Shown here: positions 1 to 8,598 of the stretch, one piece after another
Numbering within the stretch: the stretch's first letter is position 1
Layout of the letters: each line of letters opens with the position of its first letter
Assembly: GCA_040770645.1 (NCBI GenBank)
Contig: JAXGIS010000001.1
Span: 1 to 64,000, forward strand
DNA from: JAAYZX01 sp040770645
GTDB taxonomy: Bacteria > Actinomycetota > Thermoleophilia > RBG-16-64-13
DNA length: 64,000 bases
Reading direction: 5' to 3'
Notes under the pieces: generated by a model
The model's input: the letters and a program-made list of their open reading frames with translations, nothing else
Databases searched by the model: none
What the model was told of the DNA's origin: nothing
Translations under genes and position numbers: made by a program

Positions 1-1
1 G

Positions 2-313
2 GATCCTCCGCGTTTCGGCCCCTACGAGCCGGTCACGCGGATGCAGCTATTGCGCATTGTTGTCAAAGCGGCCGCGGCAGTGGGTTCCCCCCTGCCGGCG
101 GCCCCGGCGCCCGCTCCTTTTGTGGACCTGCCCTCGGATGCCGCCGACGCGGCCGTGGTGAACACTGCCTTTGCGGCCGGCCTCATAAGCGGCGTCCCCG
201 GAGCAGACGGACGGCTGCGGCTGATGCCCTGGGCGCCGGTGACGAGAGGGCAGGCGGCCAAGGTCGTGTATGGGCTGCTCGCGTCTCTGCACACGGGAGA
301 TCTACGGCAATGA
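2..313 (+). CDS. C-terminal end of an SLH-domain protein (partial)
   Basis: The reading frame enters from the left edge of the window and ends at TGA 311-313. The first visible residues (FGPYEPVTRMQLLRIV) are the end of one S-layer homology repeat, and a second repeat follows (pattern FVDLP...AFAAGLISG...LMPWAPVTRGQAAKVVY). SLH repeats usually bind secondary cell-wall polymers and hold exported proteins on the cell surface. Nothing can be said about the catalytic or structural part, which lies outside. The stop overlaps the ATG of the next frame (ATGA at 310-313), and the next protein also ends in SLH repeats, so the two are probably co-transcribed surface proteins. Confidence 0.8.
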   Translation, partial: DPPRFGPYEPVTRMQLLRIVVKAAAAVGSPLPAAPAPAPFVDLPSDAADAAVVNTAFAAGLISGVPGADGRLRLMPWAPVTRGQAAKVVYGLLASLHTGDLRQ

Positions 314-2478
314 GGCCGGAGATGACACCGGCGCCGTCTGCGCATCCCGCGTGGGTGCCACGTGCCGCGCGGCCGCCACGTCCCCTGCGGCCGCCACGCC
401 AGGCCTCGCCGGACCAATGGCCCCTACGGAGCGCATGCCTCCCTCCGAGCACGTGCTCCCAGCCGAGCGCGTGGCCCTCGCCCTCTCTGCCCTTCGGGCT
501 CCGGCCGTGGGGCGCCTCGGGCCGGCGGCGCCCGTCCAAGCCGCGTCCGCGAAGTGTCTCCGGTCGGCGGCGCCCGATCGGGTTGATGCTCCTGGTGGTG
601 GCGTTGACCTTGGCGCTGGCCGGGGTGTGGAGGGCGGCGCCGGCCGAAGCCGCGCCGCCTCAAGTGGGGCAGGTGGATCGGTTCTGGGTCACGGATTGGG
701 GCAGCGGCCAGGTGGTCCAGATCCCGGCTGTTCTGCAACGCGTGGGGGAGCACTGTTCAGTCTACGTCCAGCAGGGTCGTACCGTGTACGACGGTGCCAT
801 GAACGCTTTGGTGGAGAGTTTTGACACGGTCATCCACCCCACCTTGGTGGAACTCCTCGGTCCTGAACCGTCCCCGGGCATCGATGGCGACCCGCGTGTG
901 GTTCTCCTCGTCTATGCCTTCAACAAGGGAGGGGTGTTCGGCTACTTCTACCCAGGCGACATCGACCCTCAGAACTGGCCCGGGGTCTCCAACCGGCGGG
1001 AGATGATCTCGCTGGATCTGAGCACGGTCATCTATGAGCAGGAGAAGGCGGCCGCCACGGCGGCACACGAGTTTGTGCACATGATCTGCTACTACCGTGA
1101 CTACATGCTCGACCCGCGCCCGGACAGGACCCGGGAGGCGGTGTGGTTGGAGGAAGGGCTGGCCATGTACGCGGAGATCGCCTGCGGCTACGCCTCCGGG
1201 ACCGAGCCCGAGATCCAGAGTTTTGCGGCGCGGCCGGCCAAGAACCTCACCATCTGGGAGGGAGGCTTTCTTTCCGATTACGGTGCCGGCCTCGCCTTCG
1301 TGGCGCACTTGGTGGACAAGGTGGGCGTGGAGGTCTTAGCGAGGCTGGTGGACGAACCGCGCGACGGTATCGCCGGGGTGAATCACGTACTGGCGACCAT
1401 GGGAACAGGAGAGACGTACGATTCTGTGTTCCGGAGCTTCGTGGTGGCGAACTACCTGAGTGGCCGGGTGACCAGTACCCCGCCCTTTGGATACAGCGCT
1501 CTGGAGGTAGGCGCTGCTTCCACTCCCCTCTCGGGCCCGCAACCGGCAGTGGGGACGGCATCGGCTCCGGCCCACGGCGCGCTGTATCTCGACTTGGGCG
1601 AGACCTCCAACGAGGCGCGGGTGGCGGTGGCTGTGGACGGGCAGGATGGGGCACCCATCCGCGCTGCCCTCATCAGTTGGGATCCTGCAATGGGCGAGGC
1701 TTCGTACCAGGTGGAGGATGTGGTGTTGGCACCGGCCACCACTGGTGGGTCGGCGGTGTCGGATCCGGGATATCGGCGTCACACTCTGGCCGTCTGGGCC
1801 TTGGGTGCAGAGGGGCAGACCGCGTCCTACCCATTTCGCTACAGCTTCGGCGTGGTCACGCCGGGAGTACCCCAGTTCCTCGACGTGGGCGGCGATCACA
1901 TCTTCGCCTCCTTCATCTTTGATCTGGCCCAACGCGGCATAGCCTCGGGCAGCGAGAAGCCGGCGGGGTCGAACCTGTGGTACTTCCGCCCCGAAGAACC
2001 GGTCACCAGGGCGCAGTTTGCCAAGATGGTGGTGGAGGGAGTGGGTCTGCACACCCCGGAAGTGGATGTCACGGCTCCCCCCACCTATCGGGACGTGAAA
2101 CCGTTCACGGGCGGCCCCGGAGACCCAATCTACCCGTTCGACTATGTGGAGGAGGCCTCCGCGGCCGGTATCGTCCGTGGCTACGCCGACGGGCTGTTTG
2201 CGCCTTGGGCGCCTATCACGCGCATTCAACTGGTGCGCATGATCTTGCGGGCCGCTGAGGCGGTGGGTCAACCCTTGGCGCCGTATGTGGGTGCGCCGGT
2301 GTTTGCGGACATCACGTCGGCCGGCCCCCTGTACGGTGACGTCATGGCCGCCTACGCGGCCGGTATTACCGGCGGCAGTCGAGGAAGCGACGGAGCGTCT
2401 CTACTTCCGGCCGTGGGAAGAGGCGACGAGGGGCAGGTGGCCAAGATGCTGGCTCAACTCCTCCGAGATATCACCTAG
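310..2478 (+). CDS. Exported zinc metallopeptidase with C-terminal SLH repeats
   Basis: 722 codons. A zinc-binding HEFVH motif lies at about residues 253-257, followed by WLEEGLAMYAE near residue 280, where the Glu is a plausible third ligand; this arrangement resembles the M30 (hyicolysin-like) and related gluzincin peptidases. After a beta-rich middle part, three SLH repeats occupy about residues 510-720 (for example YFRPEEPVTRAQFAKMVV and LFAPWAPITRIQLVRMIL), so the enzyme is probably tethered to the wall outside the cell. A hydrophobic export segment starts near residue 92 (LMLLVVALTLALAGV). The 90 residues before it are Pro/Arg-rich and look unlike protein, so the true start may lie well downstream of 310, close to 580; no good ribosome site decides it. 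The peptidase family is inferred from motifs only. Confidence 0.8.
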   Translation: MRPEMTPAPSAHPAWVPRAARPPRPLRPPRQASPDQWPLRSACLPPSTCSQPSAWPSPSLPFGLRPWGASGRRRPSKPRPRSVSGRRRPIGLMLLVVALTLALAGVWRAAPAEAAPPQVGQVDRFWVTDWGSGQVVQIPAVLQRVGEHCSVYVQQGRTVYDGAMNALVESFDTVIHPTLVELLGPEPSPGIDGDPRVVLLVYAFNKGGVFGYFYPGDIDPQNWPGVSNRREMISLDLSTVIYEQEKAAATAAHEFVHMICYYRDYMLDPRPDRTREAVWLEEGLAMYAEIACGYASGTEPEIQSFAARPAKNLTIWEGGFLSDYGAGLAFVAHLVDKVGVEVLARLVDEPRDGIAGVNHVLATMGTGETYDSVFRSFVVANYLSGRVTSTPPFGYSALEVGAASTPLSGPQPAVGTASAPAHGALYLDLGETSNEARVAVAVDGQDGAPIRAALISWDPAMGEASYQVEDVVLAPATTGGSAVSDPGYRRHTLAVWALGAEGQTASYPFRYSFGVVTPGVPQFLDVGGDHIFASFIFDLAQRGIASGSEKPAGSNLWYFRPEEPVTRAQFAKMVVEGVGLHTPEVDVTAPPTYRDVKPFTGGPGDPIYPFDYVEEASAAGIVRGYADGLFAPWAPITRIQLVRMILRAAEAVGQPLAPYVGAPVFADITSAGPLYGDVMAAYAAGITGGSRGSDGASLLPAVGRGDEGQVAKMLAQLLRDIT

Positions 2479-2628
2479 GCCTGACCGGGAGGGGGCGGCC
2501 ACTTCGGGCGCGGCCACTTCGGGGGGGGGCCGGTTCGGGGGCGTCCGATTCGGAGTTGGCTTGTGTGTCGGCCACGGATATCCGCTTCGGCACTCGTGGC
2601 TCGGAGTCCGGTATCATAGGCCGGAGCT

Positions 2629-3288
2629 ATGGACAGGCCGCGCCGATCAATAGCCGGGCTCGCCAAGGGGGCGTTTCGCGGCGCTTCTCCCGATACCACC
2701 CAAATGCTCGATCAGCGTGTGGCGCGCGATGCCGCGGAGCAGGAGCGCCGGCTTGTGGAGCAGGCACGTCAGGGAGACGAAAGCGCCGTGGAGGCGCTGT
2801 ACCGTCAACACTATGATCGCGTGTATCGCTATGTCTTCTACCGGCTGGGCTCGCCTACGGCCGCCGAGGATGTGTCGAGTCAGGTCTTCCTGGCCATGGT
2901 GCGGGGGTTACCTCGATTCGAGTGGCAGGGACGCCCTTTCGTGGCCTGGCTGTATGCCATCGCTCAGAAGCAGGTGGCGTATCACCTCCGCAGGCACGCC
3001 CGAGCCGACAGCGTGGACCTGAACGAAGCCCTCCACCTGGTGGCCGACACGGCGGGGCCGGAGACGGGGGCCGAAGAGCGCGAGCAGCGGGTGGCCTTGG
3101 CACAGGCGCTGAGGCAGTTGCCCGATACGCAGCGCGAAGTCATCATCTTGCGTTACGTGTTGTCCCTGTCCTTGGCCGAGACGGCGGCGGCTCTGGAGCG
3201 CTCGGAGGGAGCCATCAAGCAGTTGCAACTGCGGGCGCTGGCCGGTCTGCGTGGAATCCTGGCCGGGCCCACCGGGCCGTTCGCGTAG
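2629..3288 (+). CDS. RNA polymerase sigma factor, ECF/sigma-70 family
   Basis: 219 codons. Region 2 is clear (ALYRQHYDRVYRYVFYRLG, then AEDVSSQVFLAMVRGLPRF and the FVAWLYAIAQKQV segment), and region 4 follows (LRQLPDTQREVIILRYVLSLSLAETAAALERSEGAIKQLQLRAL), the helix-turn-helix that contacts the -35 element. Two in-frame ATGs are possible, 2629 and 2704; the second begins close to where homology starts. The gene lies between SLH proteins and is followed 42 bases later by a single-span membrane protein, the common layout of a sigma factor and its membrane regulator. It may control the surrounding envelope genes, but no shared promoter motif was established. Confidence 0.88.
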   Translation: MDRPRRSIAGLAKGAFRGASPDTTQMLDQRVARDAAEQERRLVEQARQGDESAVEALYRQHYDRVYRYVFYRLGSPTAAEDVSSQVFLAMVRGLPRFEWQGRPFVAWLYAIAQKQVAYHLRRHARADSVDLNEALHLVADTAGPETGAEEREQRVALAQALRQLPDTQREVIILRYVLSLSLAETAAALERSEGAIKQLQLRALAGLRGILAGPTGPFA

Positions 3289-3330
3289 AGCGCGTAACTT
3301 TATCCGGGCTTCTGCAATACACGCTTTGAT

Positions 3331-4272
3331 ATGTTTCGTCGTCTCTCACATACTCTGGGGCATCTGCGCCATCACGGGGACCTTGAATCGGGCCCTATTC
3401 CCGAGCTGGACTTGGAAGAGATCGCCTGTTTGGAGCGCGATCTGGAAGATCTGGGGTCGCTTGTGGTACCCCCGGCAGCTCGGGAGCGCGGCTGGGCCGT
3501 GGTCCAGGCCCAAATGGCTCGGCGGACGACGGGTCGCGCCGCCTCCGCGCGCAGGAAGGCAGGGGCGCGCCGGCTGCGCATTGCCCTGGCCGGAGCGCTG
3601 GTGGTGGTAGCCGCCACTCTGGGCGCCATTGGTCTCGTGAACCTGAGGGATGGGCGGGAGATCGCCTCCACGCAGGGGTCCGCTGTCACCACTGTGGCTG
3701 CGGGGGCTGTGGATACTGCCCCCAGCGCAGGCACGTCCGTGGTCACGGTCACCACCCTCCCCGAGGTCTCTTCTCCCTCTGCAACTACGCTTCCGGCTGT
3801 CAACCCCGGCCGGCCAAACGGCGGCCTGCCCGGCACGAGCGTTACCGCCGAGAGTTCCCGGCCCACGCCGGGAACTGGTACCATGGGCGCCACCACAACC
3901 ACCAAACCGGCCACTACCACCAGCCGTCAGGTTATGGCCAAGGAGGAGAAGGAGCGCCAGGCTCTGGCCGTTGTGGGTTTCCTGGCGCAGGCCGTGGCCA
4001 CGGGTGATCGCGCCAAAGCTCAGGCACTGGTGTCTGAGGGGGCGGCCTTCGGCTTGAACGGGTTGCTGGCATCGGCGCGTAATCCCCTCTCCCACAGCGT
4101 AGCTCTGCTGGGAGAGTCGTCGAATACACCGGAGGTGCGTGTACTTCTGGAGATTATCGATCGGGTCCCCACCGACTCCGGCGCAACCGAAGACGTGAAG
4201 GTTCGTTTCTTGTGTACGGTGCGCACGGGCGAGGATGGGGCGCTCATCACTGCCATCTACGCTGCGCCCTAA
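3331..4272 (+). CDS. Single-span membrane protein, possible anti-sigma partner
   Basis: 313 codons. The first 80 residues are hydrophilic and cytoplasm-like, with an acidic helix (ELDLEEIACLERDLEDLGSL). One transmembrane segment follows (about residues 88-108, IALAGALVVVAATLGAIGL), then a Thr/Ser/Pro-rich linker and a C-terminal extracytoplasmic domain of about 110 residues that starts with a coiled segment rich in Glu and Lys. Position directly after the sigma factor and this topology suggest an anti-sigma factor or sensor, but no zinc HxxxCxxC anti-sigma motif is visible and the outer domain is not recognised. No clear ribosome-binding site precedes the ATG. Confidence 0.6.
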   Translation: MFRRLSHTLGHLRHHGDLESGPIPELDLEEIACLERDLEDLGSLVVPPAARERGWAVVQAQMARRTTGRAASARRKAGARRLRIALAGALVVVAATLGAIGLVNLRDGREIASTQGSAVTTVAAGAVDTAPSAGTSVVTVTTLPEVSSPSATTLPAVNPGRPNGGLPGTSVTAESSRPTPGTGTMGATTTTKPATTTSRQVMAKEEKERQALAVVGFLAQAVATGDRAKAQALVSEGAAFGLNGLLASARNPLSHSVALLGESSNTPEVRVLLEIIDRVPTDSGATEDVKVRFLCTVRTGEDGALITAIYAAP

Positions 4273-4350
4273 GGAGTGACTTTCATGAGCGCGGCTCTAC
4301 ATTCCCGTTGTTCTCTCCCGCCCGGCTCCTTGCCGGCCGCGGCGTGTGAA

Positions 4351-4455
4351 GGAAAGCTTTCCGCCCCCGGAGTGGGTAGCTCCGGTGGGCGAGACCCAAA
4401 GCGAAAGGAGGTGATCGTTCTAACTTCCTACTACCCATGTGCAGAACGTAGGAAG
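4351..4455 (+). promoter_or_regulatory. Structured 5' leader of the S-layer gene with an extended anti-16S pairing site
   Basis: Between the previous stop (4272) and the S-layer start (4501) lie several signals. GGAAAGCTTTCC at 4351-4362 is a perfect palindrome. A strong hairpin pairs 4362-4372 with 4380-4391 (CGCCC + CCGGAG against CTCCGG + GGGCG, one bulged T). AAAGGAGGTGATC at 4404-4416 is complementary over 13 bases to the 3' end of bacterial 16S rRNA, yet it is 85 bases before the start codon. Immediately after it, CTTCCTAC (4424-4431) pairs with GTAGGAAG (4448-4455). The usual ribosome site (AAGGAG) is separate, just before 4501. The pairing site resembles the mRNA-stabilising STAB-SD elements of Bacillus cry genes; that function is inference. 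Confidence 0.55.
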
Positions 4456-4500
4456 GCAAGAACCTCAAACACTATGAACACAGACGTAAGGAGACACAAT

Positions 4501-7500
4501 ATGCCGAAGCGCGCGAAGCTCGCGTTGCTCGCGGTTCTCACCGTGGCTCTCGTGGCCTCCCTTGCCGGTGTAGCTCTGGCCGCCGTACCCCCTTCGGGCG
4601 GTTGGACCGATCTGAGCTACTCCATCGTCGGCAAGTACGGCATCACGTTGGAGCAGGTGGGGATGATCTCCGACGGTTATACCGATGGGTCCTGGCGCCC
4701 GTGGAACAACATTCCGCGTAACCAGTTCACCAAGATGGCCGTCGATGCTTACAAGATCCCCCTGAAGAACCCGGCAACCCCATCTTTCTCTGACGTACCC
4801 GCCTCCGATATCTATTACCAGTACATCGAAGGCGCCAAGGCGGTTGGCCTCATCAACGGCGTGGGCGGCGGCAAGTTCGCACCTGATGCCACCATCACCC
4901 GTGAGCAGGCTGCTGCCATCATCGTGCGCTGGGTCGCCCAGAAGAACGGCTACGATCCGGCCACCATGTACAGTGACGCCGAAGCGGCCTCCATCTTGGC
5001 CGTTTTCCCCGACGGGGCCTCGGTGTCCAGCTCGCTGAAGAAGGAAATCGCTTTCGCGGTTGACTTCGGCGTGATCTGGGGCACGGCCGACGGCAAGCTG
5101 GCGCCTGCCGCCACCATGACCCGGATCCAGGGCGCGGCCATGATCATTCGTTCCTGGGGCATCATCCCCACCGTGGAACCGGAGATCCCGGCCGACATCG
5201 CACTGGTCTCTGAAAACAAAGCCGAGAACCTCATCGGTATCGTGCACACCGCCACCTTCAAGGTGACCGACGACGCCGGCCTCCCCGTCGAGGGCGCGCT
5301 GGTTGACTTCGACGCCATCACCGATCCGTGGTACGTGGGCAACGTGCAGCCCGAAGCCGGGCTGACCGATGAGAACGGTGAAGTCACCGTCAACCTCATC
5401 TCCACCGAGATCGGCGTGCAGCGCATGAGCGCTTCCGTGCGCGGTGAGGCGGGCGCCATCTACACCACCTACGTCACCAAGTACTGGGTGGCTCTGGATG
5501 AGGTCTACTTCCTCGCCCTTCAGGACAAGTATCAGATGTGGCCCGGCAGCGAGATGAGCACGATCTGGGCTCAGAACAACGTCAACGACGGCCACGAGTG
5601 GGAAGCCCGCGTGGTGGTCTACGGTCCCGGACCGCTCTCCACCTCTCGTCAGGACTTCTACAACGCCTACAACCCGGCCGGCAATCCCAACGCGCCTCTG
5701 CCCGGTGACGGCCAGGCTCGTAGGCTGGATTCCTACGAAGACGAACTGGCACTACCGGTTCCGTTGGTGCCGCGCAGCCTGCCCGGCATTCCCGTCAACT
5801 TCGAGATCGTCGACATCTCCGCCAGCCAGGTTTCTGTGGGCGAGATCGTGGAAGTCTGGTACGACGGCAAGATCGCCAACGACAAGCGCTCCGCTTGGGC
5901 CTACACCGATGCGGACGGCCTCGTTGGCCTCAAGATCAACTCCACCAAGATCGGCAACACCTACGTGACGGCTCTGGCCGACTACGCAGGCAACCCGTAT
6001 CCGGAGCTGTTGGTCTGGCGCGACATCTACGACAGCGGCAACTACTGGGATGCCGATGAGGACTGGGAAACCCAGCCCACCGCTTGGGCGCGGGCCGTCA
6101 AGAACTGGATCCCGCACGAAATGCCGCCCAGCGACAACGCCATCTCCCCGGCTTACGTGGTGAACAACACCGGTGAAGTGGAAGAGTTCACCCTGACCAT
6201 CAAGGACACCTTCGGTAACCCCATCCAGGGCTACCAGGTGGAGTGGTGGATCCAGGGCGTGGGCTTCTTCAAGGCCGATGGCACCACCTGGATAGGCGTG
6301 GGTGAGCAAAACAAGGACATTGACACCACCGATGCGGCCGGCCAGGCCAAGGTGTGGGTCAAGTCCGAGTTCCCCGGCCAGACCATTGTGCACGCCAAGG
6401 TCATGGACAAGTTCGGTCTGCCGTGGAAGGAATGGAACGCCGTTAAGCAGTGGTACTCGGTTGACAGAGTCATCATGAGCGACGATGCCACCAATAAGGT
6501 GGGCACGGAGCACACCTTCGGCGTCAACGTCTACGGCGTCAAGTACGTCTACACTCTGACCGACGTCAACCACAGCTTCCTGCGCGACGATGCGGTCCTG
6601 CTGGGCAACCGCGAGGATATCCGCGACGCCTGCGGTCCCGTGCTGGCCTTCGACGGCGTGACCGTGGATTACACCAAGGTCGCCGGCGAGTATCTGCCCG
6701 CCGGGCGTGTGATCAACATCGGTGACGTGCTCTACACCAACTACACCAACGACTCGGAGATCCCCGAGAATATCGTGTGGAAGGATTGGATCGGTAGCGA
6801 CGGCGTTAGGGAAGCCTGGCATCCGCTGCAAGGTAAGGGTGTCAACTTCTTCACCAATATCGGTAACGGTGGCAAGCCAACGTCCAACACACCTCTTACC
6901 ACGGACATAGCTCCTCCGGAGAAGCCGGTTTACGTGGGTTCCATCGTCAGCGCTGGTGAGCCCTACGCCGAGCGTCTCTACGGCGGCGTCCTGTACGACT
7001 ACGACGCCCAGACCGACGCCAACGGCTACGCGTGGGTGAAGATCACCTCTCAGCAGAAGGGTCTCCAGTACGTGTACGCGGTTGTCGATTACCCCGAGAA
7101 CCCGCAGCACGGTGACGCGACCAAGCCGCTCGAGTGGGGAGAACTGCGTTACGACTCGGCTCTGAAGACCTGGACGCCGGGTGACGCTGAATCCTACAAG
7201 GTGTTCAACGCCGCTATGGCCCCCGGCAACTGGTGGCGCAACCCCGTGCAGGATTACACTGTCCCGGCGGACTACGGCGATTGGCGCGGCACTGATTTCG
7301 AGAATCCCAACACCGAGATTATCGCCGTGCAGATCTTCGACGCCTACGGCAATGCGCTCGAAGGCTGGAAGGTGACCTTTGAGGTGGTGGCGCAGGGTAC
7401 TACCACCGCCGGCACTGTTCCCACCTACCATCCGTGGGCGCACTTCGCGGAGTGGCCGTCTGCTGTGGATGGCACCACCACTCCCGTCGCCGGCCCGAGG

Positions 7501-8286
7501 GTCACGCCCGAGCACAACTACCTGACCAACCTGAAGGGCGTGGGTGACCTGCACCCCGGTCTCAACGTCAACCCGGTCTGGAATGCCGCGATGAATGACG
7601 CCGGCAAACCTCTGGCTGTGGGCGCCACTGGGGCCCATTGGTTCTCGGATGACGACTACAGCTGGGGCTACACGCTCAACGGTCAGATCAACTTCACCAA
7701 TGATCTGAAGAGCGCCGCCTACACCACGCTGGTGCTGGATGAGACCTACGGCGAGCTCGAAGCGCGCCTGCGTGACCAAGGCGCCAACCATGCTGGATGC
7801 TTCACCAGCCTGGTGAACGTGCACATCTGGAAGCCGGTCGGAGACGGCTACGTCCACTACGACGACTTCCAAGTCACCAAGGAGTGGACGCTGGAGCCTC
7901 CGGCGCTCGACAGCATCGACTTGGTGCAGAAGCTGACCGGCCAGGCCGACGATGCGTACACCAAGGCCGACATCACCAGCATCGACGGTAATGTCGACTA
8001 CAAGGCCACCCTGTACGACCAGTTCGGCAACGTTCTGGTCACCGACCCGGGGGATCTGAAGCTGTTCCTCGACTGCGACGTACTCGGTCAGGATCAGGTC
8101 GTCCAGACGGGATCGCTGACGATCAGCAACGGTGTGGTCACCTACTCCACCACCAACCTGGCCAAGGGCGCCTACGTGGCCACCCTCTGGCAAGACAAGA
8201 ACAACAACAACCAGATCGACGCCGGCGAGATCGTGTCCAACTCGGTCAAGGTGAACGTGGTCACCTCGACCACTCCTAGACCCTAG
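4501..8286 (+). CDS. Probable major S-layer protein (SLH repeats plus Ig-like domains)
   Basis: 1261 codons from ATG 4501, which is preceded by AAGGAG at the right distance and begins a textbook signal peptide (MPKRAKLALLAVLTVALVA...LA). The frame is open upstream to 4276, but that part precedes the signal peptide and is probably leader. Residues about 27-225 hold three SLH repeats (SDGYTDGSWRPWNNIPRNQFTKM; GGGKFAPDATITREQAAAII; ADGKLAPAATMTRIQGAAMI). The rest is a chain of Ig-like/invasin-like beta domains (LVSENKAENLIGIVHTATFKV..., repeated DANG/DAAG turns) rich in aromatic and acidic residues. Codon choice is more uniform (mostly C-ending) than in its neighbours, as expected for a very highly expressed gene. 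A strong hairpin follows the stop. Role as the main S-layer subunit is inferred from size, domains and leader. Confidence 0.87.
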   Translation: MPKRAKLALLAVLTVALVASLAGVALAAVPPSGGWTDLSYSIVGKYGITLEQVGMISDGYTDGSWRPWNNIPRNQFTKMAVDAYKIPLKNPATPSFSDVPASDIYYQYIEGAKAVGLINGVGGGKFAPDATITREQAAAIIVRWVAQKNGYDPATMYSDAEAASILAVFPDGASVSSSLKKEIAFAVDFGVIWGTADGKLAPAATMTRIQGAAMIIRSWGIIPTVEPEIPADIALVSENKAENLIGIVHTATFKVTDDAGLPVEGALVDFDAITDPWYVGNVQPEAGLTDENGEVTVNLISTEIGVQRMSASVRGEAGAIYTTYVTKYWVALDEVYFLALQDKYQMWPGSEMSTIWAQNNVNDGHEWEARVVVYGPGPLSTSRQDFYNAYNPAGNPNAPLPGDGQARRLDSYEDELALPVPLVPRSLPGIPVNFEIVDISASQVSVGEIVEVWYDGKIANDKRSAWAYTDADGLVGLKINSTKIGNTYVTALADYAGNPYPELLVWRDIYDSGNYWDADEDWETQPTAWARAVKNWIPHEMPPSDNAISPAYVVNNTGEVEEFTLTIKDTFGNPIQGYQVEWWIQGVGFFKADGTTWIGVGEQNKDIDTTDAAGQAKVWVKSEFPGQTIVHAKVMDKFGLPWKEWNAVKQWYSVDRVIMSDDATNKVGTEHTFGVNVYGVKYVYTLTDVNHSFLRDDAVLLGNREDIRDACGPVLAFDGVTVDYTKVAGEYLPAGRVINIGDVLYTNYTNDSEIPENIVWKDWIGSDGVREAWHPLQGKGVNFFTNIGNGGKPTSNTPLTTDIAPPEKPVYVGSIVSAGEPYAERLYGGVLYDYDAQTDANGYAWVKITSQQKGLQYVYAVVDYPENPQHGDATKPLEWGELRYDSALKTWTPGDAESYKVFNAAMAPGNWWRNPVQDYTVPADYGDWRGTDFENPNTEIIAVQIFDAYGNALEGWKVTFEVVAQGTTTAGTVPTYHPWAHFAEWPSAVDGTTTPVAGPRVTPEHNYLTNLKGVGDLHPGLNVNPVWNAAMNDAGKPLAVGATGAHWFSDDDYSWGYTLNGQINFTNDLKSAAYTTLVLDETYGELEARLRDQGANHAGCFTSLVNVHIWKPVGDGYVHYDDFQVTKEWTLEPPALDSIDLVQKLTGQADDAYTKADITSIDGNVDYKATLYDQFGNVLVTDPGDLKLFLDCDVLGQDQVVQTGSLTISNGVVTYSTTNLAKGAYVATLWQDKNNNNQIDAGEIVSNSVKVNVVTSTTPRP

Positions 8287-8325
8287 ATCTAGCCGCGAAG
8301 TAGGATCCGCAGCTCAAGCTGTGGA

Positions 8326-8357
8326 GGAAAGGGGGCCGCCGCAAGGCGGCCCCTTCC
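8326..8357 (+). terminator. Hairpin terminator after the S-layer gene
   Basis: GGGGCCGCC (8332-8340), loop GCAA, GGCGGCCCC (8345-8353), followed by TTCCGTTTGC. The nine-base-pair GC stem with a stable GNRA-like loop and short T-rich tail sits 40 bases after the stop codon, as expected for an intrinsic terminator of an abundant transcript. Confidence 0.75.
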
Positions 8358-8461
8358 GTTTGCATGCGTGGTGCTTCTCAGGGTGGTTCGGGCCGGCGGG
8401 TAGGAACGGCCGCTCGGGCACCAGCCCCGGCCTCCTTCTGTGGCTCCTCTTCAGCCCTTGC

Positions 8462-8565
8462 TTGACCGCGCGGGCCTTCTCCATTACCGTAGGGTGAGGG
8501 TTCCAAATGCCGTTAAGGGGGTGATCAAAGCTTCACATTAGTATAGGTTGTACAACAAGATGTGA
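8462..8565 (+). promoter_or_regulatory. Possible promoter and leader of the carboxypeptidase gene, with a second extended anti-16S site
   Basis: A weak promoter can be drawn: TTGACC at 8462-8467 and TACCGT at 8485-8490, 17 bases apart. Downstream, AAGGGGGTGATC at 8515-8526 can pair along its whole length with the 16S 3' end (one G-U pair), although it is about 75 bases before the start codon. It is followed by TCACAT (8533-8538) pairing with ATGTGA (8560-8565), enclosing the palindrome GTTGTACAAC. The order, site then hairpin, repeats that of the S-layer leader at 4404-4455. Confidence 0.45.
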
Positions 8566-8598
8566 TGTCTGTTCTGTCACACACAATGGGGGTGCAAC

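Noticed and set aside
1143..2271. Overlapping frames of 259 and 311 codons
   Set aside because: Shadows of the metallopeptidase-SLH gene, rich in Arg, Gly and His as expected of wrong frames in GC-rich DNA.
4362..4416. c-di-GMP or other known riboswitch in the S-layer leader
   Set aside because: GACCCAAAGC recalls part of the c-di-GMP-I core, but the other conserved blocks and the receptor loop are missing.
5752..8193. 813-codon open frame on the minus strand
   Set aside because: It is the exact antisense of the S-layer gene; its length comes from the strong C-ending codon bias of that gene, and it has no ribosome site or recognisable domain.
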